This document shows positions 1 to 10,300 of a stretch of DNA of 64,000 nucleotides, piece by piece; within the stretch, counting starts at the first letter, position 1; each line of letters starts with the position of its first letter. The DNA comes from Acidobacteriota bacterium (GTDB taxonomy: Bacteria > Acidobacteriota > Terriglobia > Bryobacterales > Bryobacteraceae): assembly GCA_026393985.1 (NCBI GenBank), contig JAPKZB010000093.1, positions 120,350 to 184,349 on the forward strand. Reading direction: 5' to 3'. A program made the translations under genes and the position numbers. The notes under the pieces are model-generated. The model had not been told where the DNA came from. It saw nothing but the letters and a program-made list of their open reading frames with translations, and made no database searches.

Positions 1-1089
1 GATGCACTGCGAGCCGCCGCCGCGACCATCGTGTTTCTCTTTCACTACGGCGGCTTTGTCACGCTGCAATCCGCAACCACGGGAGTCGAAGATTCCCTCA
101 GTTGGCTCGCCGCGCGCCTCGGTAGTACGGGCACCAATCTGCTGCTGCTGCTGAGCGGCTTCTTCATCGCGAACAACGTAGCCAGCGGCCGCTTCTCCTA
201 CTCCCGCTTCGTCGCCCTCCGCCTCGTCCGCATCTACATCCCCTACCTCACTGTGCTCCTGATGGCTGTCGCGTTCGCCCACATCGCCGCCGGATTCTCC
301 CGCGCCGATGTCGCCAACGCCTCGCTGACAACCGTGCTGCGGCAACTGCTGCTGCTGCCGGGCTTGTTTCCAGACCACCCGATCCTGACCGTCACCTGGA
401 CGCTCAGCTACATCGTGGCCGGCTACCTCTTGTTCCCCCTGCTCGGGTTCGCCATCCGGCGCTGGGAACTTTCTCTCGGCCAACGGATGGCCATCTGGGC
501 CGCCGTGACGGGCCTCTCGCTCGCCTCCGGCCTGTTGTGGGGCACGCCCTCACTCCGCTTCGCTTACATTCCGGCCGGCTGCCTGGTATTTGAAACCCAG
601 ACGCGCGACTCCTGGCGAACCCGGTGGCCCCGCATGATGCTCAAGCTTGCAGCCGGCGGCCTGCTCTTCCTTCTCATCCGGATTCTGCTCGAAACCGGAA
701 CGCTGGGCTCCGCCTGGCCGGACGTCCCGAGACGGGGACTATTCACCTCCAGCGGATTGATTCTCGCCTCCTGCCTCGTCGGCATCACCCTGCTGGTGCA
801 ACGGTACGAAGGCTTTCGCCCCCTGATGCCGTTGCTGTCTCTCATTGGCGGATTCGGCCGCACCGGCTACTCGTTCTATCTGATCCATGGCCCGGTGGTC
901 AAACTGTTCGCTTTACTCGTCTTCCCAATCCTGGCGGCCAGCCACGCATCGCCCACCACCTATTGGCTGCTCATGCCACTCTGCTGGGTGCTCGCCGCCC
1001 TGGCCGGCCTGATCCTCTACCGCATCGTGGAACGGCCGTCGCGTCAGATCCTGGTCCGCAAGGTGGGCGGCCTGGCCGACGGCCGATAG
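1..1089 (+). CDS. Acyltransferase family 3 membrane protein, 5' truncated by the window edge
   Basis: The reading frame is open from the first base, and the opening residues DALRAAAATIVFLFHYGGF match the start of acyltransferase-3 proteins (usual form LDxLRaiAallVvlfHf), including the conserved Arg and His. The true start therefore lies only a few codons upstream of the window, and the GTG at 31 is internal. About ten hydrophobic segments follow, and the C-terminal SFYLIHGPVV and VERPSR signatures fit the family. Members O-acylate sugars, lipids or antibiotics at the inner membrane using acyl-CoA; the substrate here cannot be read from sequence. The stop lies 24 bases before the next gene, which has its own -10-like hexamer. 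Confidence 0.85.
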   Translation, partial: DALRAAAATIVFLFHYGGFVTLQSATTGVEDSLSWLAARLGSTGTNLLLLLSGFFIANNVASGRFSYSRFVALRLVRIYIPYLTVLLMAVAFAHIAAGFSRADVANASLTTVLRQLLLLPGLFPDHPILTVTWTLSYIVAGYLLFPLLGFAIRRWELSLGQRMAIWAAVTGLSLASGLLWGTPSLRFAYIPAGCLVFETQTRDSWRTRWPRMMLKLAAGGLLFLLIRILLETGTLGSAWPDVPRRGLFTSSGLILASCLVGITLLVQRYEGFRPLMPLLSLIGGFGRTGYSFYLIHGPVVKLFALLVFPILAASHASPTTYWLLMPLCWVLAALAGLILYRIVERPSRQILVRKVGGLADGR

Positions 1090-1097
1090 TCCTGTGA

Positions 1098-1103
1098 TAG
1101 CAT
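1098..1103 (+). promoter_or_regulatory. -10-like hexamer TAGCAT before the PPC-domain gene
   Basis: TAGCAT ends 10 bases before the ATG at 1114, and no Shine-Dalgarno sequence lies between. The same GATAGCATC word precedes the gene at 30509. It suggests an mRNA with almost no leader. This is inference from spacing. Confidence 0.4.
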
Positions 1104-1113
1104 CACCTCAAAA

Positions 1114-3063
1114 ATGAAGGGATTTCTCCTTTGCGCGCTCTCGCTTGGTCTGGCGATGGGCGCCGATCCGGTTCAACACCGCCTCCCCATCGCGGCCGCC
1201 GTCTACCCGATGGGCGCCCGGCCGGGCACGACCTTTGAAGCCGAGATCCTCGGCGAACACCTCGACCGCGCCCAGGCCATCCTCTTCCACCAACCCGGCG
1301 CCGCCGCTGCAATCCTCGCCGCCGAACCCACCCGCCTCCGCCTGCGCGTCACCGTCGCCGCCTCGGCCGCTTTCGGTCAGCACCCCTTCCACGTCGTCAC
1401 CCCCCGCGGCGCCAGCGGCCCGCTGCTGCTCCGCGTCAGCGACCAGCCCCGCATCCTTGAAAACGAACCCAACTCCACCGCCGCCGAGGCCCAACCCGTC
1501 CCCCTCCCCGCCACGGTGATGGGCCGCCTGAACCTCGACGGTGACTTCGACTTCTACAAAATCCGCGTCGAAAAAGGCTCCCGCTGGATCTTCGATCTCC
1601 GCTCCGCCCGCAACGGCAACGGCCTCGACGCCGCCCTCTTTCTGCTCCACGCCAACGGCGCCAAAATCGACTACAACGAAGAACGGTTCATCTGGGATCC
1701 CTTCCTCTCGCACCAGTTCGCCGAAGCCGGCGACTACCTCGTCGTCGTCCAACCCACGCACGTCCGCCTCGACCCCGCCTTCGCCTACGAACTCGATATC
1801 CGCCAGGCGCCGCACCTCGACACCGTCTCCCCGCTCGCCATCCCGCCCGGCGTCGAGCAGGAGGTCACTCTCCTGGGCGAAGGCCTCTACGGCGAAGCCC
1901 GCCTCGAAGGAGCCGCGGGGGCCATCCTGTCGATGGACGGCGCCTCGGCCCGCGCCCGCCTTCGCGTCCCCGCCGCCACCGCCAACGGCTCGGTGCAGCT
2001 CACGCTTCTCACCCCGGGCGGCCGCTCCAACCCCGTCGAACTTCTCATCGATTCCACACCCCGCCACCCCGGCGGCGATCGCATCTCGCCCCCCGTCTCC
2101 ATCCCCGGCGTCGCCAAGTACCGCCAGCCCGACCGCTACCGCTTCACCGCCCAGGCTGGCCAGACACTCGTCTTCGCAGTCCGCGGCCAGCGCTTCGGCT
2201 CCCCCGTCGACCTCACCATGCGCCTGCTCGACGACGCCGGCAAGCAGCTCGCCCTGAACGATGATTTCAACTACGTCGGCGGCCAGTTCTACCAGCGCGA
2301 CCCCCGTCTGCAGCACACTTTCAAAGAGGCCGGCGAATACACCGTCGAGCTCCGCAATACCGTCCAGGTGGCCGGCGAACGCGCGCCCTATCAGCTCCTC
2401 GTCCGCCCCCCGCAGCCCTCCTACACACTCCAACTCGCAAACGAACGTCCCCAGGTCCACCCCGGCGGCGAGACCAAATGGACCGTCTCCGTGCAGCGCC
2501 TCGACGGCCACAGCGAGCCGATCGCCCTCTCCCTCTCCGGCCTGCCGGCCGGCATCACCGCCGACCCGGTCACCATCCCCGCCGGCCGCGACGAAGCCAC
2601 CTTCCTCCTCCGCGCCACGGGTAAGCCCGGCACGGCCGGCTTCGTCACCGTCAGCAGCCAGAGCGGACACGCCTGGCGTTCGGTTCGCGTCAGCAGCGGC
2701 GGCGGCGAAGGCGCCACCTTCGCCCGCGTCGACAAGGCCCTCGTCACCATCAGCGAAAAACCCAACTTCTCCCTCGAAGCCCAGGCCACCAACGTCAACG
2801 TACCCCGTGGCGGCTCCGCGCTGATCCCCGTCGCCATCCGCCGCGAAACGGACTTCGCCGCACCCATCGCCTTCACCGCCGAAAACCTCCCGCCCGGCGT
2901 CACGCTCGAAGCCGTCACCGCCCCGGCCGACAAGACCCTGGTACAACTGAAAGTAACCGCCTCCGCCCAGGCGCCGCTCGGCCGCGCCCCGCGCGTCGCC
3001 ATCCTCGGCGCCGCCGCCGGCCAAACCCAGGAAGCTCCCAAGATCACTCTGCAGGTGGATTAA
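1114..3063 (+). CDS. Secreted protein with IPT-like and pre-peptidase C-terminal (PPC) domains
   Basis: A 649-residue protein with a signal peptide (about 1-16, cleavage near AMG/ADP). An IPT/TIG-like beta domain (about 25-115) is followed by a PPC domain beginning at the typical ENEPN motif (about 117-225, with GDFDFYKIRV), a second IPT-like stretch, and another PPC-like domain (about 310-420). The C-terminal part is rich in beta strands. PPC domains are usually non-catalytic accessory modules of exported proteins. The stop overlaps the start of the next gene (TAATG), so it is probably co-translated with the DUF1549/DUF1553 and DUF1501 genes. A structural or scaffold role in an exported complex is inference. 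Confidence 0.75.
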   Translation: MKGFLLCALSLGLAMGADPVQHRLPIAAAVYPMGARPGTTFEAEILGEHLDRAQAILFHQPGAAAAILAAEPTRLRLRVTVAASAAFGQHPFHVVTPRGASGPLLLRVSDQPRILENEPNSTAAEAQPVPLPATVMGRLNLDGDFDFYKIRVEKGSRWIFDLRSARNGNGLDAALFLLHANGAKIDYNEERFIWDPFLSHQFAEAGDYLVVVQPTHVRLDPAFAYELDIRQAPHLDTVSPLAIPPGVEQEVTLLGEGLYGEARLEGAAGAILSMDGASARARLRVPAATANGSVQLTLLTPGGRSNPVELLIDSTPRHPGGDRISPPVSIPGVAKYRQPDRYRFTAQAGQTLVFAVRGQRFGSPVDLTMRLLDDAGKQLALNDDFNYVGGQFYQRDPRLQHTFKEAGEYTVELRNTVQVAGERAPYQLLVRPPQPSYTLQLANERPQVHPGGETKWTVSVQRLDGHSEPIALSLSGLPAGITADPVTIPAGRDEATFLLRATGKPGTAGFVTVSSQSGHAWRSVRVSSGGGEGATFARVDKALVTISEKPNFSLEAQATNVNVPRGGSALIPVAIRRETDFAAPIAFTAENLPPGVTLEAVTAPADKTLVQLKVTASAQAPLGRAPRVAILGAAAGQTQEAPKITLQVD

Positions 3064-5456
3064 TGCGTCTCCTCTCCGGTCTGCTCGCCCTCGGCCTCTG
3101 GGCCGCCCCCGCCAAACTCAAAATCACGCCCGAAAACCCGCTCCTGTTCGGCCAGGGTGCGCGGCAGCGCCTGGTCGTCACCGCGGAGTATCCCGACGGC
3201 ACCGCCCGCGAGGTCACCGCCGAAGCCGCCTTCACCGCTACCGGCCAAGCCGCCAGCGTCGACCCGCAGGGCGTCGTCACCGCTCTCGCCAACGGCGGCA
3301 GCCCCATCCGCGTCACCTGGCAGGGACAGACCACCACCACCACCGCGCTCGTCCAACGCGCCGCCGCCCCCATCCCCCGCAGCTTCGCCGGCGACATCCT
3401 CCCCATCCTCACCAAGTACGGCTGCAACGGCGGCTCCTGCCACGGCGCGCTCAACGGCAAAAACGGCTTCAAGCTCTCCCTGTTCGGCTTTGAACCCGAA
3501 CCCGACTACGACATGATCGCCACGGCCCACAACGGCCGCCGCGTCAACCGCACCGATCCCGAAAAGAGCCTCCTGCTGCTCAAGCCCACCATGGGCCCCA
3601 CGCCCCACGGCGGCGGCAAACTCTTCTCGGCCAAGTCGCCAGACTACCAGGCCCTGCTTGCCTGGCTCCGCGACGGCGCGCCCCGCACGCCCCAACACGA
3701 GCGCAAGATGACCGCCCTCCGCGTCACCCCCGCCACGCTGACGCTCACCGGCAAAGACGCCTCCCGTAAACTCCTCGTCACCGCCCGCTTCGACGACGGC
3801 GCCGAAGCCGATGTCACCCACCTCGTCAAGTTCTCCACCAACAACGACTCGATCGCCTCCATCACCGCTGCCGGCATCGTCAAAGCCGAACGCGGCGGCG
3901 AAACGGCCATCGTCGTTCGTGGCCCCGGCGTCGCTGGCGTCGCCAAAGTGGCCGTCGTGCTGGAGCAGCGCGCGGTGGCCCCGCTGCCCATCAGCAACCT
4001 CATCGACGAGCACACCAACGCCAAGCTCCAGCGGCTGCAGATTCCGCCCTCCGCCCCGGCTGACGACGCGACCTTCCTGCGCCGCGTCTACCTCGACATC
4101 ATCGGCACCATCCCCACCTCGGCCGAAGCCCGCGCCTTCCTGGCGAGCAAAGACCCGGCCAAGCGCGCCAAGGCCGTCGACGCGCTGCTCCACCGCCCCG
4201 AATACGCCGAGTATTGGGCCATGTACTGGGGCGACCATCTCGACAACACCAAACAGCTGCTGTACAACAAAGGACCCTACGCCTTTACCGAGTATCTGCA
4301 GAAGCAGTTCCGCGCCAACGTCCCCTACGACCAGTTCGTCCGTTCCCTGCTCGTCTCGAGCGGCAACATGTACGAAGCGCCGGCCACCAACTACTACCCC
4401 ATCATGAAGAAGGAGCTCGATCTGGCCGAAAAGACGAGCCAGCTCTTCCTCGGCGTCTCCATCGGCTGCGCCCGCTGCCACAACCATCCGCTCGAACGCT
4501 GGAAGCAGAGCGACTTCGCCGGCCTCGCCGCCTTCTTCTCGCAGGTGCGCTACAAAGGCGGCGGCCCGCGCAATAACGAACGCGCTTTGGTCGTCGATTT
4601 CCCGCGCCAGTTCCAGCATCCGGAAACCAAGAAGGTCTATCTGCCCAAGGCGCTCGACGGCCCACAGCTCGCCCCCGAAGGCCTCACCGACCGCCGCGAG
4701 CTTCTCGCCGCCTGGATCACCGCCAAAGACAACCCCTACTTCGCCCGCGCCATGACCAACCGCATGTGGCGCCTGTTCTTCGGCCGCGGCTTCGTCGAAC
4801 CGGTCGACGACTTCCGCGTCACCAATCCCCCATCGAACGAACCGCTGCTCGACGCCCTCGCCCGGGACTTCGCCGCGCACAACTTCGACCTCCATCACCT
4901 CATCAAAACCATCACCCTTTCGAGCACCTATCAGCTCTCCTCCGTGCCCGTCCCCGGCAACCAGCAGGACACGATGGCCTACTCCCGCTACTACCCCAAG
5001 CGGCTCAGCGCCGAACCCCTGCTCGACGCCATCTCGCTCGCCACCGCCGTGCCCGAATCCTTCCGCGCCATGTACCCCGGCACCCGCGCCGCCGCACTGC
5101 CCGAACCCGAAATCGAAAGCTACTTCCTCGAAGTCTTCGACCGCCCCTCGCGCCAGCTCGTCTGCGAACGCAAAAACGAACCCACGCTCAACCAGGCCCT
5201 GCACATGATCGGCGGCGACACCGCCCATCGCAAGGTCACCAGCACCGGCAGCTACGTCCGCCACGCCCTCGGCCAGTTCGCCGACGACGCCGCGCTCATC
5301 GAAGAGTTCTACCTCCGCACGCTCACCCGCTTCCCGGACTCCGAAGAGCTCGCCGCCGCCCGCAACGCCATCCGCAAGGCCGCCAACCGCCAGCAGGGCG
5401 CCGAAGACGTCCTGTGGGCTCTTCTCAACACCAAAGAGTTTCTCTACAATCATTAG
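3063..5456 (+). CDS. Secreted DUF1549/DUF1553 protein with bacterial Ig-like domains and cytochrome-like motifs
   Basis: A 797-residue protein with a signal peptide (about 1-16). Order: Big_2-like domain (about 20-97), a segment with GCNGGSCHG (a CxxxxCH cytochrome-like motif, about 120), a second Big_2-like domain (about 215-300), DUF1549 (about 315-520, including CARCHNHPLE with a CxxCH heme-type motif), then DUF1553 (about 540-790, with the characteristic MTNRMW and LSSTYQ). The family is common in Planctomycetes and Acidobacteria, next to DUF1501 genes as here; its biochemical role is not established. Start overlaps the previous stop by one base, and DUF1501 follows after 16 bases, so this is the middle gene of a three-gene operon. 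Confidence 0.85.
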   Translation: MRLLSGLLALGLWAAPAKLKITPENPLLFGQGARQRLVVTAEYPDGTAREVTAEAAFTATGQAASVDPQGVVTALANGGSPIRVTWQGQTTTTTALVQRAAAPIPRSFAGDILPILTKYGCNGGSCHGALNGKNGFKLSLFGFEPEPDYDMIATAHNGRRVNRTDPEKSLLLLKPTMGPTPHGGGKLFSAKSPDYQALLAWLRDGAPRTPQHERKMTALRVTPATLTLTGKDASRKLLVTARFDDGAEADVTHLVKFSTNNDSIASITAAGIVKAERGGETAIVVRGPGVAGVAKVAVVLEQRAVAPLPISNLIDEHTNAKLQRLQIPPSAPADDATFLRRVYLDIIGTIPTSAEARAFLASKDPAKRAKAVDALLHRPEYAEYWAMYWGDHLDNTKQLLYNKGPYAFTEYLQKQFRANVPYDQFVRSLLVSSGNMYEAPATNYYPIMKKELDLAEKTSQLFLGVSIGCARCHNHPLERWKQSDFAGLAAFFSQVRYKGGGPRNNERALVVDFPRQFQHPETKKVYLPKALDGPQLAPEGLTDRRELLAAWITAKDNPYFARAMTNRMWRLFFGRGFVEPVDDFRVTNPPSNEPLLDALARDFAAHNFDLHHLIKTITLSSTYQLSSVPVPGNQQDTMAYSRYYPKRLSAEPLLDAISLATAVPESFRAMYPGTRAAALPEPEIESYFLEVFDRPSRQLVCERKNEPTLNQALHMIGGDTAHRKVTSTGSYVRHALGQFADDAALIEEFYLRTLTRFPDSEELAAARNAIRKAANRQQGAEDVLWALLNTKEFLYNH

Positions 5457-5472
5457 GGCCGGAGCCATACAG

Positions 5473-6762
5473 ATGAAGATCACCAACCAGACCGATATGT
5501 TTGGACGCCGCGATTTCCTCCGCATCGGCTCGCTCGGCGTCGGCGGCGTCTCCGTCGCCAACGCCCTCCGCGCCGCTACGGCCGCCAAGAAGAAGAACAT
5601 CAGCTGCATCCTGCTCTGGCAAAGCGGCGGCTCCCCGCAGCTCGACACCTTCGACATGAAGCCCGACGCCCCGGCCGAGATCCGCGGCGAGTTCAAACCC
5701 ATCCCCACCAACGTCCCCGGCCTCCACATCTGCGAACACCTGCCGGAGATGGCGAAGATGATGGACAAGGTCACCGTCCTGCGCTCGGTCCGTTCGAAAG
5801 AGAACAACCACGAACGCGCCATCAACTACCTGCTCACCGGCTACCTCCCGCTCCCCACCCTTGAGTTCCCCTCGATGGGCAGCGTCATCTCCCAACAGCT
5901 CGGCCCCAAGAACGGTCTGCCGCCCTACGTCGCCGTCCCCAACACCTTCCCCTCCTACGGCGCCGGCTACCTCGGCGGCGCGCACAACCCCTTCATCGCC
6001 GGCGACCCCAACGCGACCGGCTACCAGGTGCGCGACCTCACCCTGCCCGTCGATGTCGACTGGGCCCGCGTCGACAACCGCCGCTTCCTCGTCCAGCAGA
6101 TGGACGCCAAATTCCGCAGCGTCGAAGCCAGCCCCGACTTCGCCGCCCTCGATGAGTTCTCGAAGAAAGCCTACGACCTGCTCAGTTCGCCCACGGCGAA
6201 GAAGGCCTTCGACGTCCAGTCCGAACCGGCCGCGCTGCGCGAACGCTACGGCCGCACGCCGGTCGGCCAGGGCGCCCTGCTTGCCCGGCGCCTCGTTGAA
6301 CACGGTGTCCGCTTCGTCACCGTCGCCAAGGGCTGGCTCAACTACGACACGCACGGCGACAACTTCAACATCTGCAAGAAGGTGCTGCTGCCGGAGTTTG
6401 ACAAAGCCTACGCCGCCCTCGTCACCGACCTGCATGACCGCGGCCTACTCGATTCGACGCTCGTCATTGGCATGGGTGAGTTCGGCCGCACACCGAAGAT
6501 CAACGCCGATGCCGGCCGCGACCATCACAACAAAGCCTGGTCGATTGTTCTATCCGGCGCGGGCATGACCGGCGGCCGCATCCTCGGCGCAACGGACAAA
6601 ACGGCCACCGAAGTCACCGATCTGCCGGTGGAGCCGGAAGACCTGTTGCACACCTTCTATCACATCCTCGGCATCGACGCGAGCCACGAATACCAGACCC
6701 CCATCGGCCGCCCGGCCAAGATCATCAACGAAGGCAAGCTCGTCAAACCGCTGCTGGCTTAG
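5473..6762 (+). CDS. DUF1501 family exported protein (Tat signal)
   Basis: A 429-residue protein. The N-terminus carries a twin-arginine motif, GRRDFLRIGSLGVGG (about residues 11-25), indicating folded export. The DUF1501 core follows: LLWQSGGSPQLDTFDMKPDAP, then NNHERAINYLLTG and, near the C-terminus, GEFGRTPKIN and RDHHNKAWS. DUF1501 belongs to the alkaline-phosphatase/sulfatase-like superfamily but has no proven activity. It is the last gene of the PPC / DUF1549-DUF1553 operon, and the pairing of a Tat-exported DUF1501 with a Sec-exported DUF1549/DUF1553 is typical. The stop overlaps by three bases the stop of the convergent MGMT-like gene. Confidence 0.9.
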   Translation: MKITNQTDMFGRRDFLRIGSLGVGGVSVANALRAATAAKKKNISCILLWQSGGSPQLDTFDMKPDAPAEIRGEFKPIPTNVPGLHICEHLPEMAKMMDKVTVLRSVRSKENNHERAINYLLTGYLPLPTLEFPSMGSVISQQLGPKNGLPPYVAVPNTFPSYGAGYLGGAHNPFIAGDPNATGYQVRDLTLPVDVDWARVDNRRFLVQQMDAKFRSVEASPDFAALDEFSKKAYDLLSSPTAKKAFDVQSEPAALRERYGRTPVGQGALLARRLVEHGVRFVTVAKGWLNYDTHGDNFNICKKVLLPEFDKAYAALVTDLHDRGLLDSTLVIGMGEFGRTPKINADAGRDHHNKAWSIVLSGAGMTGGRILGATDKTATEVTDLPVEPEDLLHTFYHILGIDASHEYQTPIGRPAKIINEGKLVKPLLA

Positions 6763-7226
6763 GGCAGTACGCCGGGCGCCAGACGCCAACCCTGCGCTCC
6801 CGCAGCCCGGCACTCGACGCCCTCAGCCAGCAGCAGCTTCGCCTGCGCCGCGGCGCCGCCGGGCAGTTTGTCGAGCAGCCTGCCGTCCTCCCGGACCACC
6901 CGCCAATACGGAGTCTGCCTGCCGCCGTCCCCCTCCTCGACCGCCGCCTCCGCCGCAATCCGCAGAAAGATCCCGGTCGTGAGCGGGCAGGTATAGTCCG
7001 CGCCATAACGCGCGGCCAACCGCTCGCGCAGCGCCCGCATCGTCATCACCCGGCCCGCCGGAACCTGCTCCACCGCCTCGGCCACGGCCAGCGGCGAGGC
7101 GATCAACATCGCTCCGGCCGGGAACTGCGAACCCAGCGCCTTGTCCAGACGCTTCACCTCCGGCGCCCGCGCCCCATCCCGCTTCTTTACCGCCGAGATC
7201 CTGCCTTGCCGCCGCAGCATTGGCAT
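6759..7226 (-). CDS. MGMT-family (alkyltransferase-like) DNA-binding protein without catalytic cysteine
   Basis: About 155 residues. The second half resembles the DNA-binding domain of methylguanine methyltransferases: VPAGRVMT..LRE, the segment CPLTTGIFLRIAAEAA, and PYWRVVREDGRLLDKLPGG where active enzymes have PCHRVI. The acceptor Cys is replaced by Tyr, as in alkyltransferase-like proteins and related MGMT-family hypotheticals, so alkyl transfer is unlikely and damaged-base recognition more plausible (inference). I chose the ATG at 7226 over an upstream TTG at 7247 because it leaves TACGCT (7236-7241) as a -10 nine bases away. Convergent with DUF1501; the stop codons overlap. Confidence 0.7.
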   Translation of the reverse strand: MPMLRRQGRISAVKKRDGARAPEVKRLDKALGSQFPAGAMLIASPLAVAEAVEQVPAGRVMTMRALRERLAARYGADYTCPLTTGIFLRIAAEAAVEEGDGGRQTPYWRVVREDGRLLDKLPGGAAAQAKLLLAEGVECRAAGAQGWRLAPGVLP

Positions 7227-7306
7227 CCTGCGCGTAGCGTAACACAAGATTCACCCAACCTTAACGTACAGTTTGGATCCCGCTGTCATCATCGAATTAC
7301 AACGCC

Positions 7307-10300
7307 ATGAAGTCCCCATCCTATTTCCTCACGCGCCTCGGACAACCCTTGCGCGCCGCTCTGCTCAGCGTGCTTCTCCTCGCTTCGGCGTACGGTCAAT
7401 TCGACTCCGCCGCCGTGGTCGGCGCGGTGCGCGATGAAAAGGGAGGCGCCATCGCCGCCGCCAAAGTAACGCTCCGCAACACCGAAACCGGCCTCACCCT
7501 CTCCACCGAAACCGGCGAAACCGGCGACTACGTCTTCCCCTCCGCCCGCATCGGCTCCTACAAGGTCACCGCCGAAAAGACCGGCTTCACCATCGCCACC
7601 GTCGAGAACGTTACCCTCACCGTCAACGCCCGCCAGCGCGTTGATCTCGCCCTCCGCGTTGGCACCGTCAGCGAAACGGTCACCATCGAAGCCACCGCGC
7701 CGCTGCTCGAATCCGACAGCTCCTCGAAGGGCCAGGTCATCGCCGCCCGCCAAGTGGTCGAACTCCCGCTCCAGGGCCGCTCCTACGCCAATCTCGCCCT
7801 GCTCTCCCCCGGCGTTCGTCAGTCGCAGTCGGGCAACCAGGGCTCCATCGCCTTCCGCCGCGAAGGCTCCTACAACGTCAACGGCCTCCGCTCGGTCTGG
7901 AACAACTTCCTGCTCGACGGCATCGACAACAACTTCTACGGCACCACCAACCAGGGCTTCTCGAACCAGTCCATCCAGCCCTCGCCCGACTCCGTGGCCG
8001 AGTTCCGGCTCATCGTCAACGCCTACTCCGCCGAGTTCGGCCGCTCGGGCGGCGCCGTGATGAACGTCGCCTCCAAATCCGGCACCAACACCCTGCACGG
8101 CGCCCTCTGGGAGTTCCTCCAAAACGAGAAGCTCAACGCCACCGGCTTCTTCAAACCCACCCTTAACCAGAAGCCCATCAACAAACGGAACCAGTTCGGC
8201 GTTGCCGTGGGCGGTCCGATCGTGAAGGATCGAACCTTCTTCTTTGCCGACTACGAAGGCTCCCGCTGGTCCATCGCCCCCTTCGCCCTCACCTCCGTGC
8301 CCACCTCCACCATGCGCGCCGGCATCCTCCCGCTCGACGTCCGCGCCCCCTACAGCTTCCGCGACGATCAGGGCCGCACCATCGCCGCCGGCACCGTCTT
8401 CCCCGCCGGCACCGCCATTCCCATGACGCCCTTCGCCCGCCGCGTGCTCGCCGAACTGCCCCAGGCTAACCGCGAAGGCGGCGGCGCCCTCGGTATCGGC
8501 ACCAACTTCGGCAACTTCGATCAGAACCGCCTCACCGACAACAAAGGCGCCATCAAGGTCGACCACAACCTCTCGGCCAATCTGAACTCCTTCTTCCGCT
8601 ACGCCCATCGCCGGCAGAACATCCAGGCCCCCGGCCTCATCACCGGCTTTGCCGGCGGCAACAATCTCGGCAATCTCGATACCTTCAACCAGCAAGGCAT
8701 CGCCGGCCTCACCTGGACCAAGTCGCCCACCGAAGTGCTCGAATACCGCTTCGCCGTCACCCGTCTCGGCATGGACCGCCTGCCGGCGCTCGTCGGCGGC
8801 CCGTCCATGCGCGAACTGTTCGGCATCACCGGCCTGCCCGAAGGTCCGCGCATCCAGGGCGGCATCACTCCGCAGGACATCCAGGGCTTCCCCCGCTTCG
8901 GCCGCCAGTCCACCAACCCGCAGGCCCAGTTCCCCACCACCATCAACTCCCGCCTGAACCTGTCGAAGATCCGCAACCGCCACAATCTCAAAATGGGCTA
9001 TGAGCTGCTGCGCATGGCCATCGTCGTCGACGATACCAACCCGCTCTACGGCATCGACGGCTTCGGCGGCTTCTACTCCCGTCTTCCCGGACAGAACCTC
9101 GGCGCCCTCGCCGGTGCCAACGCCAACACCGTCCACTCCCTCGCCGACTTCTACTTCGGCGCCCGCAGCTCCTATCAGTTCGCCACGCAGGTGCAGGCTC
9201 AGGTCCGCCAGCAGGCCCACTGGTTCTACCTCCAGGACGACTTCAAGGTCAACTCCAAGCTCACTCTCAACCTGGGCCTCCGCTACGAGATGACCACCCC
9301 CGCCTACGACGCCAATAACAACCTCGCCAACTTCGACCCCGCGCAGAACAAACTCGTCGTCGCCACCGGCGGCAGCATCGAGAACCGGACCCTCCAGCGC
9401 CAGACCTGGAACAACTTCGCCCCCCGCTTCGGCGCCGCCTATCAGCTCAACGCCAAGACGGTTCTCCGCGGCGGCTATGGCTTCGGCTGGAACTACTGGA
9501 ACCGCATGGCCTCGGCCGAGTACCTCAGCACCAACGCCCCGTTCGTCACCCGCTTTTCGGCGCTGAACAGCCCCGCCCAGCTCGGCAACCTCTGCGTGGC
9601 CAACGCCTTCTCGAACTGCTTCCGGACCCGCGAACAGGGCTACCCCACCAACCCCGGCTCGAACGTCATCCTCCACATGGACCGCAACACCCCCTGGGGC
9701 TACGTCCAGAACTGGCACTTCACCCTGCAGCGGACCCTGTTCAAGAATACGCTCCTCGATGTGGCCTACGTCGGCAACCGCGCCGACCACCTCCCCGTCC
9801 TCGGCGACCTGAACCAGGCCCGGCCCATCACCCAGGCCGAACTCACGCAGGGCCTCACCACCATCGGCACCCTGCTCGCCCGCCGGCCCTACCAGGGCTT
9901 CAACAACATCACCGCCGTCGTCCCCGCCGCCTTCTCGAACTACAACTCGCTCCAGGTCAAGTTCGAACACCGCGGCGAATGGGTCACCCTGCTCAACTCG
10001 TTCACCTACAGCAAGGCCATCGATACCGTCGGCCAGGTGCTCGAAGGTTCCGTCGGCGGCAGCCCCAATCCGCAGGACATCCGCAACGTCGCCAACGACA
10101 AGGGCGCCTCCAGCTTCGACCAGCGCTGGAACAACACCACCAGCTTCGTGCTCGACGTTCCCTACGGCAAAGGCCGTCGCTTTGGCGCAAGCCTTCCCGC
10201 CGCCCTCGACGCCATCGTCGGCGGCTGGCAGACCAGCGCCATCATCAACTCCCAAAGCGGCCTGCCGCTCAACCTGCGCTACCCCGACGCCGCCGGCATC

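Noticed and set aside
7289-10255. Very long open frames antisense to the receptors, tamB, dnaE and the DUF1592 gene (for example 988 codons opposite receptor 1)
   Set aside because: They are rich in Gly, Ala, Val, Glu and Asp with low-complexity repeats, lack start and ribosome signals, and mirror the third-codon GC bias of the true genes on the other strand.
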